From: Prevotella sp. CAG:732
GTDB lineage: Bacteria; Bacteroidota; Bacteroidia; Bacteroidales; Bacteroidaceae
Assembly (NCBI GenBank): GCA_000436035.1
Contig: FR893247.1
Span: 1-37,194, forward strand
Direction: 5' to 3'
DNA length: 37,194 nt
Shown here piece after piece: positions 8,698 to 16,567 of this stretch (its first letter is position 1; each line of letters begins with the position of its first letter). The position numbers and the translations under genes are program-made. A model generated the notes under the pieces. The model saw nothing but the letters and a program-made list of their open reading frames with translations, did no database searches and was not told the DNA's origin.

Positions 8698-8757
8698 TTG
8701 GGCAAGGAAAAATTTCTCCTTGCCCAAGCGCAAATTTTTCCATGGGCAGGGAAAAAT
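8698..8757. repeat. Two adjacent intergenic hairpins
   Basis: TTGGGCAAGGA (8698-8708) pairs perfectly with 8717-8727. ATTTTTCC (8734-8741) pairs with 8750-8757. The words GGGCAAGGAAAAAT and GGGCAGGGAAAAAT recur in the two hairpins. They lie between the M6 protease terminator and the trmD promoter and have no coding potential. Confidence 0.7.
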
Positions 8758-8775
8758 GAAAGTGGGGTAAACAAA

Positions 8776-8809
8776 AAATGCGAATTCGCTGGATAGCGAA
8801 TTCGCATTT
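8776..8809 (-). terminator. Terminator after the M6 protease gene
   Basis: A perfect 15-bp stem, AAATGCGAATTCGCT (8776-8790) with its complement at 8795-8809, and a four-base loop. A T-run follows on the minus strand. It starts 27 bases past the protease stop. Confidence 0.9.
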
Positions 8810-8836
8810 GAAATGTATTGTAAAGAATTATGTGTC

Positions 8837-10633
8837 TTACTTGATGATAACCTTCTTCTTTCCGATGATGTAAACTCCCTTGGTGAGCTGACTAACATCT
8901 GTGCCCAAGTAGCGACCATCGAGGGTGAAGATACGTGTATCCTTCTCCTGATTCTGCTGGATGACAGGGCTGTCGATACCTGTAGCAAAGTCCTTGAGAT
9001 AATCGAAGGTAATGACACCATTGGTCTCCTTGATGTTGTAGAAAGGCTTTTTCAATGTGCTGTTGTTGAGTTCGATACTCAAAAGTTCTTTTACATCGCC
9101 TGTGCCTGGGAAAGGGTCGCCTTTGAGACTTTCCTTGTACTCATCGTCTGTCCATTTTTTGCCTTTACCATGGTTGTAGTCAGAGATTACATACCCATCA
9201 GCAGGAACAATCATGACTTTTGGTTTGCCTATGTTGTTATTGGGATTGTCAAAAAGGTTGACATCTTTAGTGCCATAGTCAATTCGCCAAATCAGCATAC
9301 CTGTGTTGTAAACATTTGCAATCCCATTCCACCATCCGCCTTTTTGGATATTTTGGATAAGAAGGTATTCGTCATTTTCTCCATTAATCTTGTAAGCAGT
9401 TCTCTCTTTATAGTAGGATTTTAATTGAACCTGTTTGGCTTTATCTCCTAATTCTACAGGAGAAGTCCAACCCATTACATCCAATTCCCAAGGTGAATAA
9501 GGAGTAGGGCAGTAGCCGCCATTATAAGTATATTCTCCTCCGTCCATCAAATCCCACATTTCTGGGTTTTGGTTATCTACTTTTGATGCGTCAACAGTAG
9601 GGTAAAGGTCGGGCAGACCGAGCGTGTGAGAGAATTCATGGCAGAACAGTCCGATTCCGCTAAGTAAGAAACCGTTCTTTTGGTTCAATTCCCGTCCAAA
9701 GTTGAGTTCTGCATGAACTCCAAATCTGCAGACCTTTTTGCCGTCATAGGTTCCGAAACTGTCATTACCAGGTCCAGACTTTGGCCAAATGTCATTTGGA
9801 TTGCCCGACATGCTGGCAGGATAGCCTGCGTATATGATATACACGAGATCTACCATTCCGTCACCGTCTGCATCATATCGTGAAAAGTCAACATCTTTAT
9901 CGGCTGCTTTACAGGCATCGCTGACAAGGTCATAGGTGTTGTCTTTGTCACCTTGTCCATAGTAAAGAGAAGAATGATTGAGTTTATACGGACCTACGAC
10001 ATCAAACTGTGGAGTGTATGAGCCCTTACTCATGTCGTAAAAATAGTCAGAAACACTTCCTTTGTTGCGTAAGTTCTTATTATTGTATGAACCTGTATAT
10101 GCCTCATACCCATCGGGTAAGGCGTCCTCAACATTTCCTTTGAGAAAGTGTTCAAAAACATTCTTGGCTTTCTCTCCACTTTGGAAGGGTGTGTCAGAAA
10201 ACTCAACCAGAATAACCAATGCTTTTGGACTACCACTATGTGGAAAATACTTCACTCCATTGTTTCCAATACCCATTGCTTTTGCTGGTGATGCCTTTTG
10301 AATGGCATAACTTCTAAAGCGTGAAAGGTCTTGCTTTTTGATGGCTTTGATTTCTGCAGGCACACGTTTGTTAGCATTGTGGGCAATAAATTTTGTAGCT
10401 TTCAATGTGCCGTATGAGGTAGTTTCTGCAATATAGTAGTTGTTTCCTTCTTGTACAAGAAGAACTCCGTCCTCTGTGGTGAGCCAATTGAAATGTTCGT
10501 CACCATATATTCTGACGTTCAATTCTGTTCCGTCGCTTTGGGTAACAGTGATAATGCCAGAGTATGCTTTTGCAGCAAAGCCGCTTGCGATGCCCATCAG
10601 AGCAAATACAATGCTAAGTAAAATCTTCTTCAT
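8837..10633 (-). CDS. Secreted M6 family metalloprotease with C-terminal sorting-like tail
   Basis: A zinc endopeptidase of the M6 (immune inhibitor A-like) family, 598 residues. A signal peptide (MKKILLSIVFALMGIASGFA) is followed by a propeptide-like region to about residue 110. The catalytic core carries the zinc motif CHEFSHTLGLPDLY (about 333-346), preceded by an acidic, calcium-site-like YDADGDGMVDLVYI. The last 45 residues (TRIFTLDGRYLG...KGVYIIGKKKVIIK) resemble a type IX secretion sorting domain, suggesting export through the outer membrane. It is probably the last gene of a DUF1573-ferredoxin-M6 series and ends in a strong terminator. The substrate is unknown. Confidence 0.92.
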   Translation of the reverse strand: MKKILLSIVFALMGIASGFAAKAYSGIITVTQSDGTELNVRIYGDEHFNWLTTEDGVLLVQEGNNYYIAETTSYGTLKATKFIAHNANKRVPAEIKAIKKQDLSRFRSYAIQKASPAKAMGIGNNGVKYFPHSGSPKALVILVEFSDTPFQSGEKAKNVFEHFLKGNVEDALPDGYEAYTGSYNNKNLRNKGSVSDYFYDMSKGSYTPQFDVVGPYKLNHSSLYYGQGDKDNTYDLVSDACKAADKDVDFSRYDADGDGMVDLVYIIYAGYPASMSGNPNDIWPKSGPGNDSFGTYDGKKVCRFGVHAELNFGRELNQKNGFLLSGIGLFCHEFSHTLGLPDLYPTVDASKVDNQNPEMWDLMDGGEYTYNGGYCPTPYSPWELDVMGWTSPVELGDKAKQVQLKSYYKERTAYKINGENDEYLLIQNIQKGGWWNGIANVYNTGMLIWRIDYGTKDVNLFDNPNNNIGKPKVMIVPADGYVISDYNHGKGKKWTDDEYKESLKGDPFPGTGDVKELLSIELNNSTLKKPFYNIKETNGVITFDYLKDFATGIDSPVIQQNQEKDTRIFTLDGRYLGTDVSQLTKGVYIIGKKKVIIK

Positions 10634-10676
10634 ATAATGATTTTTAATTATTAATGCTAATTTCGTTTGATTGATG

Positions 10677-10730
10677 CTTTATTTGAATGCTAAATGATAA
10701 CTTTATTTGTTTGATAGAATTCTTTATTTG
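10677..10730. repeat. Three CTTTATTTG direct repeats upstream of the M6 protease
   Basis: CTTTATTTG begins at 10677, 10701 and 10722, spaced 24 and 21 bases. The third overlaps the stop codon of the upstream ferredoxin gene. The spacing is about two helical turns, which would suit a regulator-binding site. The region is AT-rich, so chance recurrence is possible. Confidence 0.5.
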
Positions 10731-11578
10731 AAATAATATTGTCCCTTCTTCTGGGTCTGGTGACCAAACTCGATGGCATGGTGCGGACAATGGTGGTAAC
10801 AATTGAAACATGTGAGGCAGTCGTCATGATGCAGCCATACAGGCATTTTCCCTTTACCGCCATCAATATCTCCAACGGGACAGACATGGGCGCAGATGCC
10901 ACATTTCACACATTTGTCTGCTGTGACGTGAAAACGCTTGTCTGTAATGAGAACTTTTTCAAAGAAACCACCCACAACCTTGGTGAAAAACCATGGAATA
11001 GGACCTTTTACCAATCTGCAGATACCTTTCTTACGATTGAAAATCTCCTCGCTGATTTCTTCCAGTTCCAAAGCAGACTTCTCCTTTTTCCGAATCTCCT
11101 TTTCCTTCGGATCGACATCCATGAAAGGTAATCCTACGTATGACTCGGGCATGATGAGAGAGAAGGAAGAGGCGACCTCATGCACTCCGATATTCGATAA
11201 GGAAGAATTGGAGGCAATCGTTTCGTTGAGATTCTCTATGGTCAGTCCGATACTGTCACCAGCCGTACAGACTGCATAGGCGTAAACGGGGCTTGGAACT
11301 GGCGATTCATGGTTGGGGTGTACTTCTTCAGTGGGTAGATTGACCTGAAGTTTAGCTATAAATTCCCTGACAAGTCTTGGAACCTTCCAACCATGAACGG
11401 GGAAAACGAAACCAAGCCGTTCACCTTCTTTCAAGATGAACGGCTCAGTCTTATCGACGCCTGATGTCTTCATACGCCTCATTTCCTCGGCAATGTCTAT
11501 CAGTCGCTCTTGCGTTGCGGAAGCCAAGTGGATGGCTGCCCAACGAGTATTTCCTGTTCCAGAAAAATAGAATATCAT
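10724..11578 (-). CDS. EFR1-type flavodoxin/ferredoxin protein
   Basis: A 284-residue cytoplasmic electron carrier. The N-terminus MIFYFSGTGNTRWAA is a flavodoxin FMN-phosphate loop and the first 170 residues follow that fold. The C-terminus holds two 4Fe-4S clusters, CVKCGICAHVCPVGDI and CLTCFNCYHHCPHHAIEFG. This flavodoxin plus 2[4Fe-4S] layout is that of EFR1 family ferredoxins. It lies 42 bases after a DUF1573 gene and 90 bases before the M6 protease, all on one strand. The redox partner is unknown. The reverse-strand ORF in this area is a shadow. Confidence 0.9.
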   Translation of the reverse strand: MIFYFSGTGNTRWAAIHLASATQERLIDIAEEMRRMKTSGVDKTEPFILKEGERLGFVFPVHGWKVPRLVREFIAKLQVNLPTEEVHPNHESPVPSPVYAYAVCTAGDSIGLTIENLNETIASNSSLSNIGVHEVASSFSLIMPESYVGLPFMDVDPKEKEIRKKEKSALELEEISEEIFNRKKGICRLVKGPIPWFFTKVVGGFFEKVLITDKRFHVTADKCVKCGICAHVCPVGDIDGGKGKMPVWLHHDDCLTCFNCYHHCPHHAIEFGHQTQKKGQYYFK

Positions 11579-11620
11579 TCTTTCTCTCTATACATTATTA
11601 TATATAGTACTCAGAAGGAA

Positions 11621-12010
11621 TTATTGCTTGGTCTCCTCGGTCATCACACCCTCGATGTAGAGGCGAGTCATCTCCACGTTGCCATTGCTGCGCACGGTGA
11701 TAGACTTCTTGAAGTGACCAGGGAACATGCCCTTGCCATTGTAGGTGACGGTGATGGTACCCTTCTGACCAGGAGCGATAGGCTGCTTGGTGTAAGAAGG
11801 TACGGTGCAACCGCAACTGGCGATGGCTTGGTTGATGACCAATGGCTTGTTGCCTACGTTGGTGAATGTGAAGGTGGTCTTCTGAACGGGTGACTTCTCA
11901 CTGAAGTTGCCAAAGTTGTGTACCACCTTGTCGAACTTGATTTCTGCTTGTGCACTGGCTGTTGCTACCATGGCAACGAGCATCGTAAGTGCTAAAAATA
12001 GTCTTTTCAT
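11621..12010 (-). CDS. DUF1573 domain exported protein
   Basis: A small protein of 129 residues. The signal peptide (MKRLFLALTMLVAMVATASA) is followed by one DUF1573 beta-sandwich: KFDKVVHNFGNFSEKSPVQ, TFTFTNVGNKPLVI, SCGCTVPSYTKQPIAPG and GTITVTYNGKG. The family is common in Bacteroidota and resembles ASPM/SPD-2/Hydin Ig-like domains. Its function is not established. The conserved SCGC cysteines might form a disulfide or bind metal. It has its own TAACTTTG promoter element 48 bases upstream and leads the series to the ferredoxin gene. Confidence 0.93.
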   Translation of the reverse strand: MKRLFLALTMLVAMVATASAQAEIKFDKVVHNFGNFSEKSPVQKTTFTFTNVGNKPLVINQAIASCGCTVPSYTKQPIAPGQKGTITVTYNGKGMFPGHFKKSITVRSNGNVEMTRLYIEGVMTEETKQ

Positions 12011-12057
12011 ATCCTATTTATTTTTATATTCTCATTTGGTTTTTGCCTATTTGGATG

Positions 12058-12065
12058 CAAAGTTA
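12058..12065 (-). promoter_or_regulatory. Bacteroidota -7 promoter element of the DUF1573 gene
   Basis: The minus strand reads TAACTTTG between the uvrA stop (12116) and the DUF1573 ATG (12010). It separates this series from uvrA. No good -33 box is visible. Confidence 0.6.
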
Positions 12066-12115
12066 AACATAAAGTTTAGTATTGCACCACTTTTAGGCTA
12101 CTTTTTTACATTATT

Positions 12116-14308
12116 TTATATATATTTCTTCAAGAACTTGCCTGTCAGGCTCTTTGGGCACGCTGCCACTTCCTCTGGCGTACCAGCCACCACGAGGCTA
12201 CCGCCCTTGTCGCCGCCCTCTGGTCCGAGGTCGATGATGTAGTCGGCGCACTTGATGACATCGAGGTTGTGCTCGATGACTACCAGGGAATGCCCACGCT
12301 CTATCAAGGCATTGAAGGCGTGGAGCAGGCGCTTGATGTCGTGGAAATGCAAACCGGTCGTTGGCTCGTCGAAGATGAAGAGGGTAGGCTCCTGGTCTTC
12401 CTTGCCGATGAAGTAGGCGAGCTTCACACGCTGGTTCTCACCACCTGAGAGGGTGCTGGAGTTCTGACCGAGTTTGATATATCCGAGACCTACCTCCTGG
12501 AGAGGGCGCAGGCGGTTGACGATGACACGGCAGAAGTCGAAGTCGCCGTCATTGTGCTGGTTTTTCTCATCGCTGAAGAACTCTATCGCCTCGTTCACGG
12601 TCATGTTGAGCACATCGTTCACATCCTTTCCGCCGAAGTGAACATCCAAGATGTCGTGCTTGAATCGCTTGCCCTTGCAAGCCTCGCACTGCAACACGAG
12701 GTCTGCCATAAACTGCATCTCGATGGTTACGTATCCTGCTCCCTTGCACTCCTCGCATCTTCCTCCCTCGGCATTGAAGGAGAAGTATTGAGGCGTGAAA
12801 CCGAGTTGCTTAGCCAACGGCTGGTTGGCAAAGAGCGAGCGGATGGCATCGTATGCCTTCAGATAGGTGGCAGGGTTGCTTCGGGTACTCTTTCCGATAG
12901 GGTTCTGATCGACAAACTCCACGTGCTTGATGGCATTGAGGTCGCCTTCCATCGCCGTAAACTCGCCCGGTGCATCCGAAACCAAGTCGAGGCGGCGGCG
13001 CATGGCTGGGTAGAGGATGCCCTTGATGAGCGAACTCTTGCCTGAGCCGGAGACTCCTGTGATGACGGTGAAGGCATTGAGCGGTATCTTGACATCGATG
13101 CCACGGAGATTGTTCATCCTCGCTCCCTTGATGTAGATGAACTGGTTCCAGGCACGATGGCTGGTAGGTCGCTCTATCTCCTCGGAATGGGTGAGGTACT
13201 TGATGGTATAGCTGTCGGGATATTTCTCCAGGAGCTTCTTCTGTTCCGCAGGGTCGGTGGTGGAATATTCGGAGGCAGGACCGGCATAGACCAGCTTGCC
13301 GCCCAGTCGTCCGGCATCGGGACCAATATCGATGAGATAGTCGGCGGCACGCATGATTTCCTCGTCGTGCTCCACTACCACCACGGTATTGCCCAACTCC
13401 TGCAACTCTCGGAGCACCTTGATGAGGCGGTCGGTGTCACGGCTGTGGAGACCGATGCTAGGCTCGTCGAGGATATAGACGCTGCCCACGAGCGACGAAC
13501 CGAGACTGGTGGTCAGGTTGATGCGCTGGCTCTCACCTCCCGAAAGGGAATTGGAGAGGCGGTTGAGGGTGAGGTAGCCCAAACCTACGTCGAGGAGGAA
13601 CTGGAGGCGGTTGGTGATTTCTGCCAGAAGTCGCTTGCTCACGCTTTTCTCGTGCTCGGTCAGTTCTAGGTTGGCAAACCAAGTGGAGAGGTTGGCTACC
13701 GACATATCTACGAGTTCTGTGATGCTCTTGCCGCCAATCTTCACATAGTTGGCTTCCTTCTTCAGTCGGGTGCCATGGCAGTCAGGACAGATGGTCTTGC
13801 CACGGAATCGGCTCAGCATCACTCTGTATTGTATCTTGTATTGGTTCTCCTTCACCATGCGGAAGAACTCATCGATGCTCACCCTCTCGTGTGGGTCGAG
13901 GTTCTTCTCGGAAGGCAGACCGTGCCAAAGCCAGTCTTTCTCCTTCCGGGTCAACTCAAAGTAGGGCTTGAAGATCGGGAAGTGGAAAGGTTCAGCACGG
14001 CGTATGAACTCCTTGAGCCACATGCCCATCTTCTCACCACGCCAACAAACCACACAACCGTCGTAGAGGCTGAGGGAGGTGTTAGGGATGACCAACTTCT
14101 CGTCGATGCCGATGATGCTTCCGAATCCTTCGCAGGTAGGACAAGCGCCAAGAGGAGAGTTGAAGGCAAACATGTTGTCCGATGGCTCCTCGAAGGTGAT
14201 GCCGTCAGCCTCGAAACGAGTGGAGAAGTCGTAGGTGATATGGCTAGGGAGGAAGAGAAGGCGGCAAGCACCATCGCCCTCATAGAAGGCGGTCTCGGTG
14301 GAATCCAT
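12116..14308 (-). CDS. uvrA: UvrA, C-terminal part (after in-frame TAG)
   Basis: The distal 730 residues of the excision-repair ATPase UvrA. It contains the zinc pair ACPTCEGFG, CPDCHGTRL, the first ABC signature SLSGGESQRI with ILDEPSIGLHSRD, the second Walker A GVSGSGKSSLIKG, the complete second zinc module CEECKGAGY...CEACKGKR, and SGGENQRVKL with IFDEPTTGLHFHD. The frame is continuous with the upstream part: 21 sense codons lie between the TAG at 14372-14374 and the first ATG at 14308. That ATG is in the middle of a domain and is not a natural start. The first CxxC of the canonical zinc module 1 is absent. Separate translation would need reinitiation, so the gene is probably non-functional or needs readthrough. 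Confidence 0.88.
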   Translation of the reverse strand: MDSTETAFYEGDGACRLLFLPSHITYDFSTRFEADGITFEEPSDNMFAFNSPLGACPTCEGFGSIIGIDEKLVIPNTSLSLYDGCVVCWRGEKMGMWLKEFIRRAEPFHFPIFKPYFELTRKEKDWLWHGLPSEKNLDPHERVSIDEFFRMVKENQYKIQYRVMLSRFRGKTICPDCHGTRLKKEANYVKIGGKSITELVDMSVANLSTWFANLELTEHEKSVSKRLLAEITNRLQFLLDVGLGYLTLNRLSNSLSGGESQRINLTTSLGSSLVGSVYILDEPSIGLHSRDTDRLIKVLRELQELGNTVVVVEHDEEIMRAADYLIDIGPDAGRLGGKLVYAGPASEYSTTDPAEQKKLLEKYPDSYTIKYLTHSEEIERPTSHRAWNQFIYIKGARMNNLRGIDVKIPLNAFTVITGVSGSGKSSLIKGILYPAMRRRLDLVSDAPGEFTAMEGDLNAIKHVEFVDQNPIGKSTRSNPATYLKAYDAIRSLFANQPLAKQLGFTPQYFSFNAEGGRCEECKGAGYVTIEMQFMADLVLQCEACKGKRFKHDILDVHFGGKDVNDVLNMTVNEAIEFFSDEKNQHNDGDFDFCRVIVNRLRPLQEVGLGYIKLGQNSSTLSGGENQRVKLAYFIGKEDQEPTLFIFDEPTTGLHFHDIKRLLHAFNALIERGHSLVVIEHNLDVIKCADYIIDLGPEGGDKGGSLVVAGTPEEVAACPKSLTGKFLKKYI

Positions 14309-14347
14309 CAGTCGGCTGATGTCGTCCTTCTCATCGCTTACAGAAGA

Positions 14348-14401
14348 GCGGCCGATGACGAGGAAGATGGTCTAGCGGTCGATGACGAGGAAGATGGTCT
14401 C
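14348..14401 (-). repeat. 27-bp in-frame tandem duplication inside uvrA
   Basis: Copies at 14375-14401 and 14348-14374 differ at 2 of 27 positions. In the uvrA frame the first copy encodes ETIFLVIDR. The second reads stop-TIFLVIGR because GAG is replaced by TAG and GAC by GGC. UvrA proteins carry this VxDR segment once, so one copy is extra. Confidence 0.93.
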
Positions 14402-15073
14402 ATCGTTTTGAGCCATCAGTTCCTTCAACTTCTCGCCGCTCGCCTCCAAAAACTCCTTATAGCTGATGCCTGAAGAAAGCGTCTCGTCAGCATTCGCTTT
14501 CTCCAGGAAGTCTTCGATGCGGACGAACTCATCCTTGTGCATGATTCGGGCATAACCTTCCTGGATATACATCTCCAGTTGCTTGCTGAGGCTGCGACCC
14601 TCGATGACATGGATAGGGGCGAGGATGACGAACTTGGTGCCCTTGGAATACTGTCGGGTACATTCGAGTACATCCTCAGTGGTATGGCGTTTCACCTCTT
14701 GTCCGCTGATAGGCGAGTAGGTCTTGCCGATGCGGGCAAAGAGCAGGCGGAGATACTCATAAATCTCGGTGCTAGTGCCTACGGTGGAACGTGGGTTGCG
14801 AGAGATCACCTTCTGTTCGATGGCGATGGCAGGAGGAAGTCCCTTGATGAAGTCGCACTCTGGTTTGCTCATTCGTCCGAGAAACTGTCGGGCGTAAGAG
14901 GAAAGTGACTCCACATAGCGGCGTTGCCCCTCGGCATAGAGTGTGTCGAAAGCCAATGATGACTTACCCGACCCGGAGACACCCGTGATGGCAACGAACT
15001 TGCCCTGTGGTATCTTCACGTCGATATTCTTGAGGTTGTTGGCCCTCGCTCCTTTTATCTCGATAAACTTCAT
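14372..15073 (-). CDS. uvrA: UvrA, N-terminal part (ends at in-frame TAG)
   Basis: The first 233 residues of UvrA, the damage-recognition ATPase of the UvrABC nucleotide excision system. MKFIEIKGARANNLKNIDVK is the usual N-terminus. Walker A GVSGSGKSSLAFDTLYAEGQ lies at about 30-50, then SSYARQFLGRM, the PPAIAIEQK segment and the start of the UvrB-binding domain. It ends at TAG inside a 27-bp duplication. Removing the duplication gives one uninterrupted frame of about 976 codons. The fragment lacks both ABC signature motifs and the whole second ATPase, so it cannot work alone. It is the last gene of the barrel protein-rlmH-uvrA series. Confidence 0.9.
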   Translation of the reverse strand: MKFIEIKGARANNLKNIDVKIPQGKFVAITGVSGSGKSSLAFDTLYAEGQRRYVESLSSYARQFLGRMSKPECDFIKGLPPAIAIEQKVISRNPRSTVGTSTEIYEYLRLLFARIGKTYSPISGQEVKRHTTEDVLECTRQYSKGTKFVILAPIHVIEGRSLSKQLEMYIQEGYARIMHKDEFVRIEDFLEKANADETLSSGISYKEFLEASGEKLKELMAQNDETIFLVIDR

Positions 15074-15187
15074 TTTAATGTATAAATGTATAATTTATAA
15101 TGTATAATTTATAATGAATAATGTATAATTAGGCTGGTGCCATTGGGGCTATTGAATCCTTCACTCTTCACTCTTCGTTCTTCACTT
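15074..15187. repeat. Heptanucleotide-array spacer between rlmH and uvrA
   Basis: The spacer is almost wholly repeats. On the uvrA side, 7-base units TGTATAA/TTTATAA/TGAATAA repeat about seven times (to about 15129). A short core contains GCCATTGG. Then come TTCACTC, TTCACTC, TTCGTTC, TTCACTT (15160-15187), ending in the rlmH stop codon. No TAnnTTTG promoter is seen. Confidence 0.8.
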
Positions 15188-15656
15188 ACTCGTGGTGATA
15201 CGGTTCACCCTTGATGATAGTACATGCACGATAGAGGGCCTCGGTGAAGATGAGGCGCACCATCTGGTGGGAGAAAGTCATCTTGGAGAGGGAAATCTTC
15301 TCGTTGGCACGGCTATAGACGGCATCTGAGAAACCGTATGGTCCACCGATGACGAAGACGAGTCGGCGAGCAGTCGCCTGTTTGCGCTCCAACCACTTGG
15401 CGTATTCGATGCTTCGGAACTCTTGTCCGTGCTCATCCAGCAAGACGACGGTGTCGGATGGTTGGATGAGTTTGAGGATGAGTTCTCCCTCACGCTCCTT
15501 CTGCTGCTGTTCGCTGAGGCTCTTGGTGTTCTTGAGCTCAGGGATGGTAGTGATGGAGAAGGGCATGTAGTGGGTGATGCGCTCGGCATAATCTTTGATG
15601 CCAGCGATGAAATGCTTGTTGACGGTCTTTCCGACCAAAATGAGTTCTGTCTTCAC
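15186..15656 (-). CDS. rlmH: 23S rRNA (pseudouridine1915-N3)-methyltransferase RlmH
   Basis: A SPOUT-class methyltransferase of 156 residues that methylates pseudouridine 1915 in helix 69 of 23S rRNA on the assembled 70S ribosome. The diagnostic C-terminal region is present: VFVIGGPYGFSDAVYSRA, KISLSKMTFSHQMVRLIF, EALYRACTIIKGEPYHHE. VLLDEHGQEFRSIEYAKWL forms the central segment. Length is typical. The ATG is 35 bases after the barrel-protein stop, so it shares that transcript. Its stop codon lies inside a heptanucleotide repeat array. Confidence 0.97.
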   Translation of the reverse strand: MKTELILVGKTVNKHFIAGIKDYAERITHYMPFSITTIPELKNTKSLSEQQQKEREGELILKLIQPSDTVVLLDEHGQEFRSIEYAKWLERKQATARRLVFVIGGPYGFSDAVYSRANEKISLSKMTFSHQMVRLIFTEALYRACTIIKGEPYHHE

Positions 15657-15691
15657 GATGAATGTTTAGCTAATATTTATATTCTGTGTAC

Positions 15692-16387
15692 TTAAAATTG
15701 GTATCCCACGGTGATGCCTACGCCAATGTTGTTCTTAGTCATGTTGATCATTGTCATGCGACCAAGCAAGTCACCGAAGAATTCATCTAAATCACTGATG
15801 GGTTTATATATGTGCCTGCAACCTAGCTGAGTGAAGACACCTACTTTTAAATGTTGCTTGATAACAGCTTTGAGTCCCAGATTAAGACCAAAATCAAAAC
15901 GGCTTCTTAGACGACCTTTGTCGCTGAACGCATTGGCTTCGCTTTTTGTCACTTCCCCATCTTTTGTTAGGGTGTAATGGCTAGTGCCGTTAAGCCCATA
16001 GGCAAGATAGGGACCATAGAACACGGATAAATTGAATGGTCCGTTTTGGTGTCCTGCCACACGCACGGAAAAGTGTAAGGGTACCTCCAGGTAATGTACT
16101 TTATCGTTATACTCTTCCTTGTCGTTGTTTTCCGTTTGCTCTTCTGTGTGATTGCGGAACGACCAGTATAGTCCTGGCTCAAACCCCCAGCGCGACTGTC
16201 CCAAGGGAATGTGTACATCTACACCAGCCAAGCAACCCAATGACGAGTTCCACTGCGGACCCGCATTGATGCTTATCTTCACGTGATCCTTTGGTGCCCA
16301 TTCGTCAGTCTTGGTGTCGTTCTCCTGAGCCCATGCACTGGTTGTCATCAAGGCAAGCAATGCCGATGAAAGTATTTCTTTTATCAT
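15692..16387 (-). CDS. Outer-membrane beta-barrel protein (porin/PorT-like)
   Basis: A 231-residue predicted outer-membrane barrel. The start at 16387 gives MIKEILSSALLALMTTSAWA, a clean signal peptide. A longer frame starting at 16468 is excluded because a full promoter lies at 16439-16469. After the signal, alternating strands (VKISINAGPQWN, HYLEVPLHFSVRVAG, FNLSVFYGPYLAYGL, RSRFDFGLNLGLKAVI, LKVGVFTQLGCRHIY) end with NNIGVGITVGYQF, an aromatic-terminated last strand as in barrel proteins. The type is outer membrane beta-barrel (PorT/OmpW-like). Ligand and function are unknown. It is first in the series with rlmH and uvrA. Confidence 0.85.
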   Translation of the reverse strand: MIKEILSSALLALMTTSAWAQENDTKTDEWAPKDHVKISINAGPQWNSSLGCLAGVDVHIPLGQSRWGFEPGLYWSFRNHTEEQTENNDKEEYNDKVHYLEVPLHFSVRVAGHQNGPFNLSVFYGPYLAYGLNGTSHYTLTKDGEVTKSEANAFSDKGRLRSRFDFGLNLGLKAVIKQHLKVGVFTQLGCRHIYKPISDLDEFFGDLLGRMTMINMTKNNIGVGITVGYQF

Positions 16388-16438
16388 AGATGTAATTATT
16401 GTTCTATATTGTTCATCTTGTATATTATCTTTAATTTG

Positions 16439-16469
16439 CAAAATTACGGAAAATAGCAGAAATACCAAA
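16439..16469 (-). promoter_or_regulatory. Full -33/-7 promoter of the beta-barrel gene
   Basis: The minus strand has TTTG (16466-16469), a 19-base spacer and TAATTTTG (16439-16446). Transcription should start near 16432, leaving a leader of about 45 bases to the ATG at 16387. Confidence 0.75.
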
Positions 16470-16567
16470 AAAAATAAGCAATTATTTCTCGTAATCTTTT
16501 GCTGGCTTGCAGAAATGACTACTTCTTGATGCCTACGCTTGCGTTATGGAAGCAAACTCAAATATTC

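Noticed and set aside
14348..14401. Programmed frameshift or TAG reassignment in uvrA
   Set aside because: The frame does not change across the stop, so no frameshift is needed. TAG ends trmD normally here, so genome-wide recoding of TAG is unlikely. A local suppressor cannot be excluded.
15692..16468. Longer start of the beta-barrel gene at 16468
   Set aside because: The extension overlaps a full promoter and would bury the signal peptide. The start at 16387 fits better.
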